Of a DNA stretch of 64,000 nucleotides, positions 41,214-53,600 are shown piece after piece. The stretch covers positions 1,178,001 through 1,242,000 of the forward strand of contig CATNNA010000006.1 in the NCBI GenBank assembly GCA_950106755.1. Direction: 5' to 3'. The first letter of the stretch is position 1; each line of letters starts with the position of its first letter. This DNA comes from Climacium dendroides. Taxonomy: Eukaryota; Streptophyta; Bryopsida; Hypnales; Climaciaceae. The notes beneath the pieces were generated by a model. It did not search any database. It was given only the letters and a program-made list of their open reading frames with translations, and had not been told where the DNA came from. Made by a program: the position numbers and the translations under genes.

Positions 41214-41416
41214 ATGCTGTATTCAATATAACCCAAAACCAATAAATTATATCGGTTTGACGTGCAAGCATGTCCAAAAACGTAACACACAAGTTGCAAT
41301 TGTTCAAAATAATTAGGATTCATGGAAAAACTTAATTTTAAGACAAACCAGTCTATTGCTTTCCTAGAGTGTCTTCTTCATTTGATATGGATTTCAAAAC
41401 AAATACTCTAGAAATC
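41214..41416 (+). repeat. 203-bp variant monomer in the second 2223-bp unit
   Basis: The 2223-bp counterpart of 38991. Open frame 41119-41316. Confidence 0.85.
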
Positions 41417-42224
41417 ATGCTGTATTTAATAAAACCCAAACCAATAAATTATATCGGTTTGACGTGCAAGCATGTCCAAAAACGTAACACACAAGTTGCA
41501 ATTGTTCAAAATAATTAGGATTCATGGAAAAACATAATTTTAAGACAAACCAGTCTATTGCTTTCCTACAGTGTCTTCTTCATTTGATATGGATTTCAAA
41601 ACAAATACTCTAGAAATCATGCTGTATTTAAATCAAACCAAACCAATAAATTATATCGGTTTGACGTGCAAGCATGTCCAAAAACGTAACACACAAGTTG
41701 CAATTGTTCAAAATAATTAGGATTCATGGAAAAACTTAACTTGAAGACAAACCAGTCTATTGCTTTCCTACAGTGTCTTCTTGATTTGAAATGGATTTCA
41801 AAACAAATACTCTAGAAATCATGCTGTATTTAATAAAACCCAAACCAATAAATTATATCGGTTTGACGTGCAAGCATGTCCAAAAACGTAACACAGAAGT
41901 TGCAATTGTTCAAAATAATTAGGATTCATGGAAAAACTTAACTTGAAGACAAACCAGTCTATTGCTTTCCTAGAGTGTCTTCTTCATTTGATATGGATTT
42001 CAAAACAAATACTCTAGAAATCATGCTGTATTTAATAAAACGCAAACCAATAAATTATATCGGTTTGACGTGCAAGCATGTCCAAAAACGTAACACACAA
42101 GTTGCAATTGTTCAAAATAATTAGAATTCATGGAAAAACATAACTTGAAGACAATCCAGTCTATTGCTTTCCTACAGTGTCTTCTTCATTTGGTATGGAT
42201 TTCAAAACAAATACTCTATAAATC

Positions 42225-42427
42225 ATGCTGTATTCAATATAACCCAAAACCAATAAATTATATCGGTTTGACGTGCAAGCATGTCCAAAAACGTAACACA
42301 CAAGTTGCAATTGTTCAAAATAATTAGGATTCATGGAAAAACTTAATTTTAAGACAAACCAGTCTATTGCTTTCCTAGAGTGTCTTCTTCATTTGATATG
42401 GATTTCAAAACAAATACTCTAGAAATC
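42225..42427 (+). repeat. Last 203-bp variant monomer
   Basis: 1011 bp after 41214, with the same context as 36161 and 37172. Open frame 42130-42327. No further length variant is seen from here to the window end. Confidence 0.85.
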
Positions 42428-45400
42428 ATGCTGTATTTAATAAAACCCAAACCAATAAATTATATCGGTTTGACGTGCAAGCATGTCCAAAAACGTAACA
42501 CACAAGTTGCAATTGTTCAAAATAATTAGAATTCATGGAAATACTGAATTTTAAGACAAACCAGTCTATTGCTTTCCTACAGTGTCTTCTTCATTTGATA
42601 TGGATTTCAAAACAAATACTCTAGAAATCATGCTGTATTTAATAAAACCCAAACCAATAAATTATATCGGTTTGACGTGCAAGCATGTCCAAAAACGTAA
42701 CACACAAGTTGCAATTGTTCAAAATAATTAGGATTCATGGAAAAACATAATTTTAAGACAAACCAGTCTATTGCTTTCCTACAGTGTCTTCTTCATTTGA
42801 TATGGATTTCAAAACAAATACTCTAGAAATCATGCTGTATTTAATTCAAACCAAACCAATAAATTATATCGGTTTGACGTGCAAGCATGTCCAAAAACGT
42901 AACACACAAGTTGCAATTGTTCAAAATAATTAGGATTCATGGAAAAACTTAACTTGAAGACAAACCAGTCTATTGCTTTCCTACAGTGTCTTCTTCATTT
43001 GATATGGATTTCAAAACAAATACTCTAGAAATCATGCTGTATTTAATAAAACCCAAACCAATAAATTATATCGGTTTGACGTGCAAGCATGTCCAAAAAC
43101 GTAACACACAAGTTGCAATTGTTCAAAATAATTAGGATTCATGGAAAAACATAATTTTAAGACAAACCAGTCTATTGCTTTCCTACAGTGTCTTCTTCAT
43201 TTGATATGGATTTCAAAACAAATACTCTAGAAATCATGCTGTATTTAATTCAAACCAAACCAATAAATTATATCGGTTTGACGTGCAAGCATGTCCAAAA
43301 ACGTAACACACAAGTTGCAATTGTTCAAAATAATTAGGATTCATGGAAAAACTTAACTTGAAGACAAACCAGTCTATTGCTTTCCTACAGTGTCTTCTTC
43401 ATTTGATATGGATTTCAAAACAAATACTCTAGAAATCATGCTGTATTTAATAAAACCCAAACCAATAAATTATATCGGTTTGACGTGCAAGCATGTCCAA
43501 AAACGTAACACACAAGTTGCAATTGTTCAAAATAATTAGGATTCATGGAAAAACTTAACTTGAGGACAAACCAGTCTATTGCTTTCTTACAGGGTCTTCT
43601 TCATTTGATATGGATTTCAAAACAAATACTCTAGAAATCGTGCTGTATTTAATACAAACCAAACCAATAAATTATATCGGTTTGACGTGCAAGCATGTCC
43701 AAAAACGTAACACACAAGTTGCAATTGTTCAAAATAATTAGGATTCATGGAAAAACTTAATTTTAAGACAAACCAGTCTATTGCTTTCCTACAGTGTCTT
43801 CTTCATTTGATATGGATTTCAAAACAAATACTCTAGAAATCATGCTGTATTTAATAAAACCCAAACCAATAAATTATATCGGTTTGACGTGCAAGCATGT
43901 CCAAAAACGTAACACACAAGTTGCAATTGTTCAAAATAATTAGAATTCATGGAAAAACTTAACTTGAGGACAAACCAGTCTATTGCTTTCCTAGAGTGTC
44001 TTCTTCATTTGATATGGATTTCAAAACAAATACTCTAGAAATCGTGCTGTATTTAATACAAACCAAACCAATAAATTATATCGGTTTGACGTGCAAGCAT
44101 GTCCAAAAACGTAACACACAAGTTGCAATTGTTCAAAATAATTAGGATTCATGGAAAAACTTAATTTTAAGACAAACCAGTCTATTGCTTTCCTACAGTG
44201 TCTTCTTCATTTGATATGGATTTCAAAACAAATACTCTAGGAATCGTGCTGTATTTAATACAAACCAAACCAATAAATTATATCGGTTTGACGTGCAAGC
44301 ATGTCCAAAAACGTAACACACAAGTTGCAATTGTTCAAAATAATTAGGATTCATGGAAAAACTTAACTTGAAGACAAACCAGTCTATTGCTTTCCTACAG
44401 TGTCTTCTTCATTTGATATGGATTTCAAAACAAATACTCTAGAAATCATGCTGTATTTAATAAAACCCAAACCAATAAATTATATCGGTTTGACGTGCAA
44501 GCATGTCCAAAAACGTAACACACAAGTTGCAATTGTTCAAAATAATTAGGATTCATGGAAAAACTTAATTTTAAGACAAACCAGTCTATTGCTTTCCTAG
44601 AGTGTCTTCTTCATTTGATATGGATTTCAAAACAAATACTCTAGAAATCATGCTGTATTTAATAAAACCCAAACCAATAAATTATATCGGTTTGACGTGC
44701 AAGCATGTCCAAAAACGTAACACACAAGTTGCAATTGTTCAAAATAATTAGAATTCATGGAAATACTGAATTTTAAGACAAACCAGTCTATTGCTTTCCT
44801 ACAGTGTCTTCTTCATTTGATATGGATTTCAAAACAAATACTCTAGAAATCATGCTGTATTTAATAAAACCCAAACCAATAAATTATATCGGTTTGACGT
44901 GCAAGCATGTCCAAAAACGTAACACACAAGTTGCAATTGTTCAAAATAATTAGGATTCATGGAAAAACATAATTTTAAGACAAACCAGTCTATTGCTTTC
45001 CTACAGTGTCTTCTTCATTTGATATGGATTTCAAAACAAATACTCTAGAAATCATGCTGTATTTAATTCAAACCAAACCAATAAATTATATCGGTTTGAC
45101 GTGCAAGCATGTCCAAAAACGTAACACACAAGTTGCAATTGTTCAAAATAATTAGGATTCATGGAAAAACTTAACTTGAAGACAAACCAGTCTATTGCTT
45201 TCCTACAGTGTCTTCTTCATTTGATATGGATTTCAAAACAAATACTCTAGAAATCATGCTGTATTTAATAAAACCCAAACCAATAAATTATATCGGTTTG
45301 ACGTGCAAGCATGTCCAAAAACGTAACACACAAGTTGCAATTGTTCAAAATAATTAGGATTCATGGAAAAACATAATTTTAAGACAAACCAGTCTATTGC

Positions 45401-46458
45401 TTTCCTACAGTGTCTTCTTCATTTGATATGGATTTCAAAACAAATACTCTAGAAATCATGCTGTATTTAATTCAAACCAAACCAATAAATTATATCGGTT
45501 TGACGTGCAAGCATGTCCAAAAACGTAACACACAAGTTGCAATTGTTCAAAATAATTAGGATTCATGGAAAAACTTAACTTGAAGACAAACCAGTCTATT
45601 GCTTTCCTACAGTGTCTTCTTCATTTGATATGGATTTCAAAACAAATACTCTAGAAATCATGCTGTATTTAATAAAACCCAAACCAATAAATTATATCGG
45701 TTTGACGTGCAAGCATGTCCAAAAACGTAACACACAAGTTGCAATTGTTCAAAATAATTAGGATTCATGGAAAAACTTAACTTGAGGACAAACCAGTCTA
45801 TTGCTTTCTTACAGGGTCTTCTTCATTTGATATGGATTTCAAAACAAATACTCTAGAAATCGTGCTGTATTTAATACAAACCAAACCAATAAATTATATC
45901 GGTTTGACGTGCAAGCATGTCCAAAAACGTAACACACAAGTTGCAATTGTTCAAAATAATTAGGATTCATGGAAAAACTTAATTTTAAGACAAACCAGTC
46001 TATTGCTTTCCTACAGTGTCTTCTTCATTTGATATGGATTTCAAAACAAATACTCTAGAAATCATGCTGTATTTAATAAAACCCAAACCAATAAATTATA
46101 TCGGTTTGACGTGCAAGCATGTCCAAAAACGTAACACACAAGTTGCAATTGTTCAAAATAATTAGAATTCATGGAAAAACTTAACTTGAGGACAAACCAG
46201 TCTATTGCTTTCCTAGAGTGTCTTCTTCATTTGATATGGATTTCAAAACAAATACTCTAGAAATCGTGCTGTATTTAATACAAACCAAACCAATAAATTA
46301 TATCGGTTTGACGTGCAAGCATGTCCAAAAACGTAACACACAAGTTGCAATTGTTCAAAATAATTAGGATTCATGGAAAAACTTAATTTTAAGACAAACC
46401 AGTCTATTGCTTTCCTACAGTGTCTTCTTCATTTGATATGGATTTCAAAACAAATACT
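42245..46458 (+). repeat. 11-monomer (2222-bp) tandem duplication
   Basis: Copies run about 42245-44466 and 44467-46458. ATACTGAATTTT lies at 42541 and 44763, TTAATTCAAACC at 42841 and 45063 and again at 43247 and 45469, and TTGAGGACAAACC with CTTACAGGGTC near 43561 and 45783. Homology stops at 44237/46459 (CTAGGAATCG against CTAGAAATCA). Each copy contains a 404-bp doublet of AAAACATAATTTT and TTGAAG monomers. Confidence 0.85.
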
Positions 46459-46768
46459 CTAGAAATCATGCTGTATTTAATAAAACCCAAACCAATAAAT
46501 TATATCGGTTTGACGTGCAAGCATGTCCAAAAACGTAACACACAAGTTGCAATTGTTCAAAATAATTAGAATTCATGGAAAAACTTAACTTGAGGACAAA
46601 CCAGTCTATTGCTTTCCTAGAGTGTCTTCTTCATTTGATATGGATTTCAAAACAAATACTCTAGAAATCGTGCTGTATTTAATACAAACCAAACCAATAA
46701 ATTATATCGGTTTGACGTGCAAGCATGTCCAAAAACGTAACACACAAGTTGCAATTGTTCAAAATAAT
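45961..46768 (+). repeat. 2-monomer (404-bp) tandem duplication
   Basis: The pair of a TTAATTTTAAG/AAATCATG monomer and an EcoRI-positive TTGAGG/CCTAGAGTG/AATCGTG monomer at 45961-46364 recurs directly at 46365-46768. It is present once in the first 2222-bp unit (43739-44142), so it arose after that duplication or was lost from the other copy. Confidence 0.7.
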
Positions 46769-46792
46769 TAGGATTCATGGAAAAACTTAACT

Positions 46793-48990
46793 TGAAGACA
46801 AACCAGTCTATTGCTTTCCTACAGTGTCTTCTTCATTTGATATGGATTTCAAAACAAATACTCTAGGAATCGTGCTGTATTTAATACAAACCAAACCAAT
46901 AAATTATATCGGTTTGACGTGCAAGCATGTCCAAAAACGTAACACACAAGTTGCAATTGTTCAAAATAATTAGGATTCATGGAAAAACTTAACTTGAAGA
47001 CAAACCAGTCTATTGCTTTCCTACAGTGTCTTCTTCATTTGATATGGATTTCAAAACAAATACTCTAGAAATCATGCTGTATTTAATAAAACCCAAACCA
47101 ATAAATTATATCGGTTTGACGTGCAAGCATGTCCAGAAACGTAACACACAAGTTGCAATTGTTCAAAATAATTAGGATTCATGGAAAAACTTAACTTGAA
47201 GACAACCTAGTCTATTGCTTTCCTATAGTGTCTTCTTCATTTGATATGGATTTCAAAACAAATACTCTAGAAATCGTGCTGTATTTAATACAAACCAAAC
47301 GAATAAATTATATCGGTTTGATGTGCAAGCATGTCCAGAAAAATAACACACAAGTTGCAATTGTTCAAAATAATTAGAATTCATGGAAAAACTTAACTTG
47401 AAGACAAACCAGTCTATTGCTTTCCTACAGTGTCTTCTTCATTTGATATGGATTTCAAAACAAATACTCTAGAAATCCTGCTGTATGTAATAAAACCCAA
47501 ACCAATAAATTATATCGGTTTGACGTGCAAGCATGTCCAAAAACGTAACACACAAGTTGCAATTGTTCAAAATAATTAGGATTCATGGAAAAACTTAACT
47601 TTAAGACAACCTAGTCTATTGCTTTCCTACAGTGTCTTCTTCCATTGATATGGATTTCAAAACAAATACTCCAGAAATCGTGCTGTATTTAATACAAACC
47701 AAACGAATAAATTATATCGGTTTGACGTGCAAGCATGTCCAGAAACGTAACACACAAGTTGCAATTGTTCAAAATAATTAGAATTCATGGAAAAACTTAA
47801 CTTTAAGACAACCTAGTCTATTGCTTTCCTATAGTGTCTTCTTCATTTGATATGGATTTCAAAACAAATACTCTAGAAATCGTGCTGTATTTAATACAAA
47901 CCAAACCAATAAATTATATCGGTTTGACGTGCAAGCATGTCCAAAAACGTAACACACAAGTTGCAATTGTTCAAAATAATTAGGATTCATGGAAAAACTT
48001 AACTTGAAGACAAACCAGTCTATTGCTTTCCTACAGTGTCTTCTTCATTTGATATGGATTTCAAAACAAATACTCTAGAAATCCTCCTGTATGTAATAAA
48101 ACCCAAACCAATAAATTATATCGGTTTGACGTGCAAGCATGTCCAAAAACGTAACACACAAGTTGCAATTGTTCAAAATAATTAGGATTCATGGAAAAAC
48201 TTAACTTTAAGACAACCTAGTCTATTGCTTTCCTACAGTGTCTTCTTCCATTGATATGGATTTCAAAACAAATACTCCAGAAATCGTGCTGTATTTAATA
48301 CAAACCAAACGAATAAATTATATCGGTTTGACGTGCAAGCATGTCCAAAAACGTAACACACAAGTTGCAATTGTTCAAAATAATTAGGATTCATGGAAAA
48401 ACTTAACTTGAAGACAAACCAGTCTATTGCTTTCTTACAGGGTCTTCTTCATTTGATATGGATTCCAAAACAAATACTCTAGAAATCGTGCTGTATTTAA
48501 TAAAACCCAAACCAATAAATTATATCGGTTTGACGTGCAAGCATGTCCAAAAACGTAACACACAAGTTGCAATTGTTCAAAATAATTAGGATTCATGGAA
48601 AAACTTAACTTGAAGACAAACCAGTCTATTGCTTTCCTACAGTGTCTTCTTCATTTGATATGGATTTCAAAACAAATACTCTAGAAATCATGCTGTATTT
48701 AATTCAAACCAAACCAATAAATTATATCGGTTTGACGTGCAAGCATGTCCAAAAACGTAACACACAAGTTGCAATTGTTCAAAATAATTAGGATTCATGG
48801 AAAAACTTAACTTGAAGACAAACCAGTCTATTGCTTTCCTACAGTGTCTTCTTCATTTGATATGGATTTCAAAACAAATACTCTAGAAATCCTGCTGTAT
48901 GTAATAAAACCCAAACCAATAAATTATATCGGTTTGACGTGCAAGCATGTCCAAAAACGTAACACACAAGTTGCAATTGTTCAAAATAAT
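46793..48990 (+). repeat. Block paralogous to 55680-58000, with a two-copy trimer
   Basis: Markers in order: CTAGGAATCG, GTCCAGAAACG, CAACCTAGTC, AAACGAATAAAT with TTTGATGTGC (47320) and CCAGAAAAATAAC, AATCCTGCTGTATG, and TTCTTCCATTGATATGG with ACTCCAGAAATCG. The trimer ending in TTCCATTG occurs at 47641 and 48247, 606 bp apart. AATCCTCCTGTATG at 48080 marks the second copy. Confidence 0.75.
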
Positions 48991-50638
48991 TAGAATTCAT
49001 GGAAAAACTTAACTTGAGGACAAACCAGTCTATTGCTTTCCTAGAGTGTCTTCTTCATTTGATATGGATTTCAAAACAAATACTCTAGAAATCGTGCTGT
49101 ATTTAATACAAACCAAACCAATAAATTATATCGGTTTGACGTGCAAGCATGTCCAAAAACGTAACACACAAGTTGCAATTGTTCAAAATAATTAGGATTC
49201 ATGGAAAAACTTAACTTGAAGACAAACCAGTCTATTGCTTTCCTACAGTGTCTTCTTCATTTGATATGGATTTCAAAACAAATACTCTAGGAATCGTGCT
49301 GTATTTAATACAAACCAAACCAATAAATTATATCGGTTTGACGTGCAAGCATGTCCAAAAACGTAACACACAAGTTGCAATTGTTCAAAATAATTAGGAT
49401 TCATGGAAAAACTTAACTTGAAGACAAACCAGTCTATTGCTTTCCTACAGTGTCTTCTTCATTTGATATGGATTTCAAAACAAATACTCTAGAAATCATG
49501 CTGTATTTAATAAAACCCAAACCAATAAATTATATCGGTTTGACGTGCAAGCATGTCCAGAAACGTAACACACAAGTTGCAATTGTTCAAAATAATTAGG
49601 ATTCATGGAAAAACTTAACTTGAAGACAAACCAGTCTATTGCTTTCCTACAGTGTCTTCTTCATTTGATATGGATTTCAAAACAAATACTCTAGAAATCA
49701 TGCTGTATTTAATAAAACCCAAACCAATAAATTATATCGGTTTGACGTGCAAGCATGTCCAAAAACGTAACACACAAGTTGCAATTGTTCAAAATAATTA
49801 GGATTCATGGAAAAACTTAATTTTAAGACAAACCAGTCTATTGCTTTCCTACAGTGTCTTCTTCATTTGATATGGATTTCAAAACAAATACTCTAGAAAT
49901 CATGCTGTATTTAATAAAACCCAAACCAATAAATTATATCGGTTTGACGTGCAAGCATGTCCAAAAACGTAACACACAAGTTGCAATTGTTCAAAATAAT
50001 TAGAATTCATGGAAAAACTTAACTTGAGGACAAACCAGTCTATTGCTTTCCTAGAGTGTCTTCTTCATTTGATATGGATTTCAAAACAAATACTCTAGAA
50101 ATCGTGCTGTATTTAATACAAACCAAACCAATAAATTATATCGGTTTGACGTGCAAGCATGTCCAAAAACGTAACACACAAGTTGCAATTGTTCAAAATA
50201 ATTAGGATTCATGGAAAAACTTAACTTGAAGACAAACCAGTCTATTGCTTTCCTACAGTGTCTTCTTCATTTGATATGGATTTCAAAACAAATACTCTAG
50301 GAATCGTGCTGTATTTAATACAAACCAAACCAATAAATTATATCGGTTTGACGTGCAAGCATGTCCAAAAACGTAACACACAAGTTGCAATTGTTCAAAA
50401 TAATTAGGATTCATGGAAAAACTTAACTTGAAGACAAACCAGTCTATTGCTTTCCTACAGTGTCTTCTTCATTTGATATGGATTTCAAAACAAATACTCT
50501 AGAATTCATGCTGTATTTAATAAAACCCAAACCAATAAATTATATCGGTTTGACGTGCAAGCATGTCCAGAAACGTAACACACAAGTTGCAATTGTTCAA
50601 AATAATTAGGATTCATGGAAAAACTTAACTTGAAGACA
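48991..50638 (+). repeat. 5-monomer (1010-bp) tandem repeat, 1.6 copies
   Basis: TAGAATTCAT with TTGAGG lies at 48991 and 50001, and CTAGGAATCG near 49287 and 50297, 1010 bp apart. It ends near 50639, where CAACCTAGTC replaces CAAACCAGTC. The late copy carries CTAGAATTCATG at 50500 where the early one has CTAGAAATCATG. Confidence 0.75.
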
Positions 50639-53600
50639 ACCTAGTCTATTGCTTTCCTATAGTGTCTTCTTCATTTGATATGGATTTCAAAACAAATACT
50701 CTAGAAATCGTGCTGTGTTTAATACAAACCAAACGAATAAATTATATCGGTTTGATGTGCAAGCATGTCCAGAAAAATAACACACAAGTTGCAATTGTTC
50801 AAAATAATTAGAATTCATGGAAAAACTTAACTTGAAGACAAACCAGTCTATTGCTTTCCTACAGTGTCTTCTTCATTTGATATGGATTTCAAAACAAATA
50901 CTCTAGAAATCCTGCTGTATGTAATAAAACCCAAACCAATAAATTATATCGGTTTGACGTGCAAGCATGTCCAAAAACGTAACACACAAGTTGCAATTGT
51001 TCAAAATAATTAGGATTCATGGAAAAACTTAACTTTAAGACAACCTAGTCTATTGCTTTCCTACAGTGTCTTCTTCATTTGATATGGATTTCAAAACAAA
51101 TACTCCAGAAATCGTGCTGTATTTAATACAAACCAAACGAATAAATTATATCGGTTTGACGTGCAAGCATGTCCAAAAACGTAACACACAAGTTGCAATT
51201 GTTCAAAATAATTAGGATTCATGGAAAAACTTAACTTGAAGACAAACCAGTCTATTGCTTTCTTACAGGGTCTTCTTCATTTGATATGGATTCCAAAACA
51301 AATACTCTAGAAATCGTGCTGTATGTAATAAAACCCAAACCAATAAATTATATCGGTTTGACGTGCAAGCATGTCCAAAAACGTAACACACAAGTTGCAA
51401 TTGTTCAAAATAATTAGGATTCATGGAAAAACTTAACTTGAGGACAAACCAGTCTATTGCTTTCCTAGAGTGTCTTCTTCATTTGATATGGATTTCAAAA
51501 CAAATACTCTAGAAATCGTGCTGTATTTAATACAAACCAAACCAATAAATTATATCGGTTTGACGTGCAAGCATGTCCAAAAACGTAACACACAAGTTGC
51601 AATTGTTCAAAATAATTAGGATTCATGGAAAAACTTAACTTGAGGACAAACCAGTCTATTGCTTTCCTAGAGTGTCTTCTTCATTTGATATGGATTTCAA
51701 AACAAATACTCTAGAAATCGTGCTGTATTTAATACAAACCAAACCAATAAATTATATCGGTTTGACGTGCAAGCATGTCCAAAAACGTAACACACAAGTT
51801 GCAATTGTTCAAAATAATTAGGATTCATGGAAAAACTTAACTTGAAGACAAACCAGTCTATTGCTTTCTTACAGTGTCTTCTTCATTTGATATGGATTTC
51901 AAAACAAATACTCTAGAAATCGTGCTGTATTTAATAAAACCCAAACCAATAAATTATATCGGTTTGACGTGCAAGCATGTCCAAAAACGTAACACACAAG
52001 TTGCAATTCTTCAAAATAATTAGGATTCATGGAAAAAGTTAACTTGAAGACAAACCAGTCTATTGCTTTCTTACAGGGTCTTCTTCATTTGATATGGATT
52101 CCAAAACAAATACTCTAGAAATCGTGCTGTATTTAATCAAACCCAAACCAATAAATTATATCGGTTTGACGTGCAAGCATGTCCAAAAACGTAACACACA
52201 AGTTGCAATTGTTCAAAATAATTAGGATTCATGGAAAAACTTAATTTTAAGACAAACCAGCCTATTGCTTTCCTACACTGTCTATGACATTTGAAATGGA
52301 TTTCAAAACAAATACTCTAAAAATCATGCTGTATTTAATGAAACCCAAACCAATAAATTATATCGGTTTGACGTGCAAGCATGTCCAAAAACATAACACA
52401 CAAGTTGCAATTGTTCAAAATAATTAGGATTCATGGAAAAACATAATTTTAAGACAAACCAGCCTATTGCTTTCCTACACTGTCTTCTTCATTTGATATG
52501 GATTTGAAAACAAATACTCTAGAAATCATGCTGTATTTAATAAAACCCAAACCAATAAATTATATCGGTTTGACGTGCAAGCATGTCCAAAAACGTAACA
52601 CACAAGTTGCAATTGTTCAAAATAATTAGGATTCATGGAAAAACTTAACTTGAAGACAAACCAGTCTATTGCTTTCCTACAGTGTCTTCTTCATTTGATA
52701 TGGATTTCAAAACAAATACTCTAGAAATCATGCTGTATTTAATAAAACCCAAACCAATAAATTATATCGGTTTGACGTGCAAGCATGTCCAAAAACGTAA
52801 CACACAAGTTGCAATTGTTCAAAATAATTAGGATTCATGGAAAAACTTAATTTTAAGACAAACCAGTCTATTGCTTTCCTACAGTGTCTTCTTCATTTGA
52901 TATGGATTTCAAAACAAATACTCTAGAAATCATGCTGTATTTAATAAAACCCAAACCAATAAATTATATCGGTTTGACGTGCAAGCATGTCCAAAAACGT
53001 AACACACAAGTTGCAATTGTTCAAAATAATTAGAATTCATGGAAAAACTTAACTTGAGGACAAACCAGTCTATTGCTTTCCTAGAGTGTCTTCTTCATTT
53101 GATATGGATTTCAAAACAAATACTCTAGAAATCGTGCTGTATTTAATACAAACCAAACCAATAAATTATATCGGTTTGACGTGCAAGCATGTCCAAAAAC
53201 GTAACACACAAGTTGCAATTGTTCAAAATAATTAGGATTCATGGAAAAACTTAACTTGAAGACAAACCAGTCTATTGCTTTCCTACAGTGTCTTCTTCAT
53301 TTGATATGGATTTCAAAACAAATACTCTAGGAATCGTGCTGTATTTAATACAAACCAAACCAATAAATTATATCGGTTTGACGTGCAAGCATGTCCAAAA
53401 ACGTAACACACAAGTTGCAATTGTTCAAAATAATTAGGATTCATGGAAAAACTTAACTTGAAGACAAACCAGTCTATTGCTTTCCTACAGTGTCTTCTTC
53501 ATTTGATATGGATTTCAAAACAAATACTCTAGAATTCATGCTGTATTTAATAAAACCCAAACCAATAAATTATATCGGTTTGACGTGCAAGCATGTCCAG

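Larger units (their letters stand above)
37645..42050 (+). repeat. 11-monomer (2223-bp) tandem duplication
   Basis: Units run about 37645-39822 and 39868-42050. GATATCATGCTATATTG (38177, 40400), the 203-bp monomers (38991, 41214), TTTAATTCAAACC (37788, 40011) and CAGGGTCTTC (near 38134, 40357) are each 2223 bp apart. The units differ where the first ends in AAAACACAAACCAATACAT and the second in AAAACGCAAACCAATAAAT. The second is then followed by one more 1011-type segment. Confidence 0.85.
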
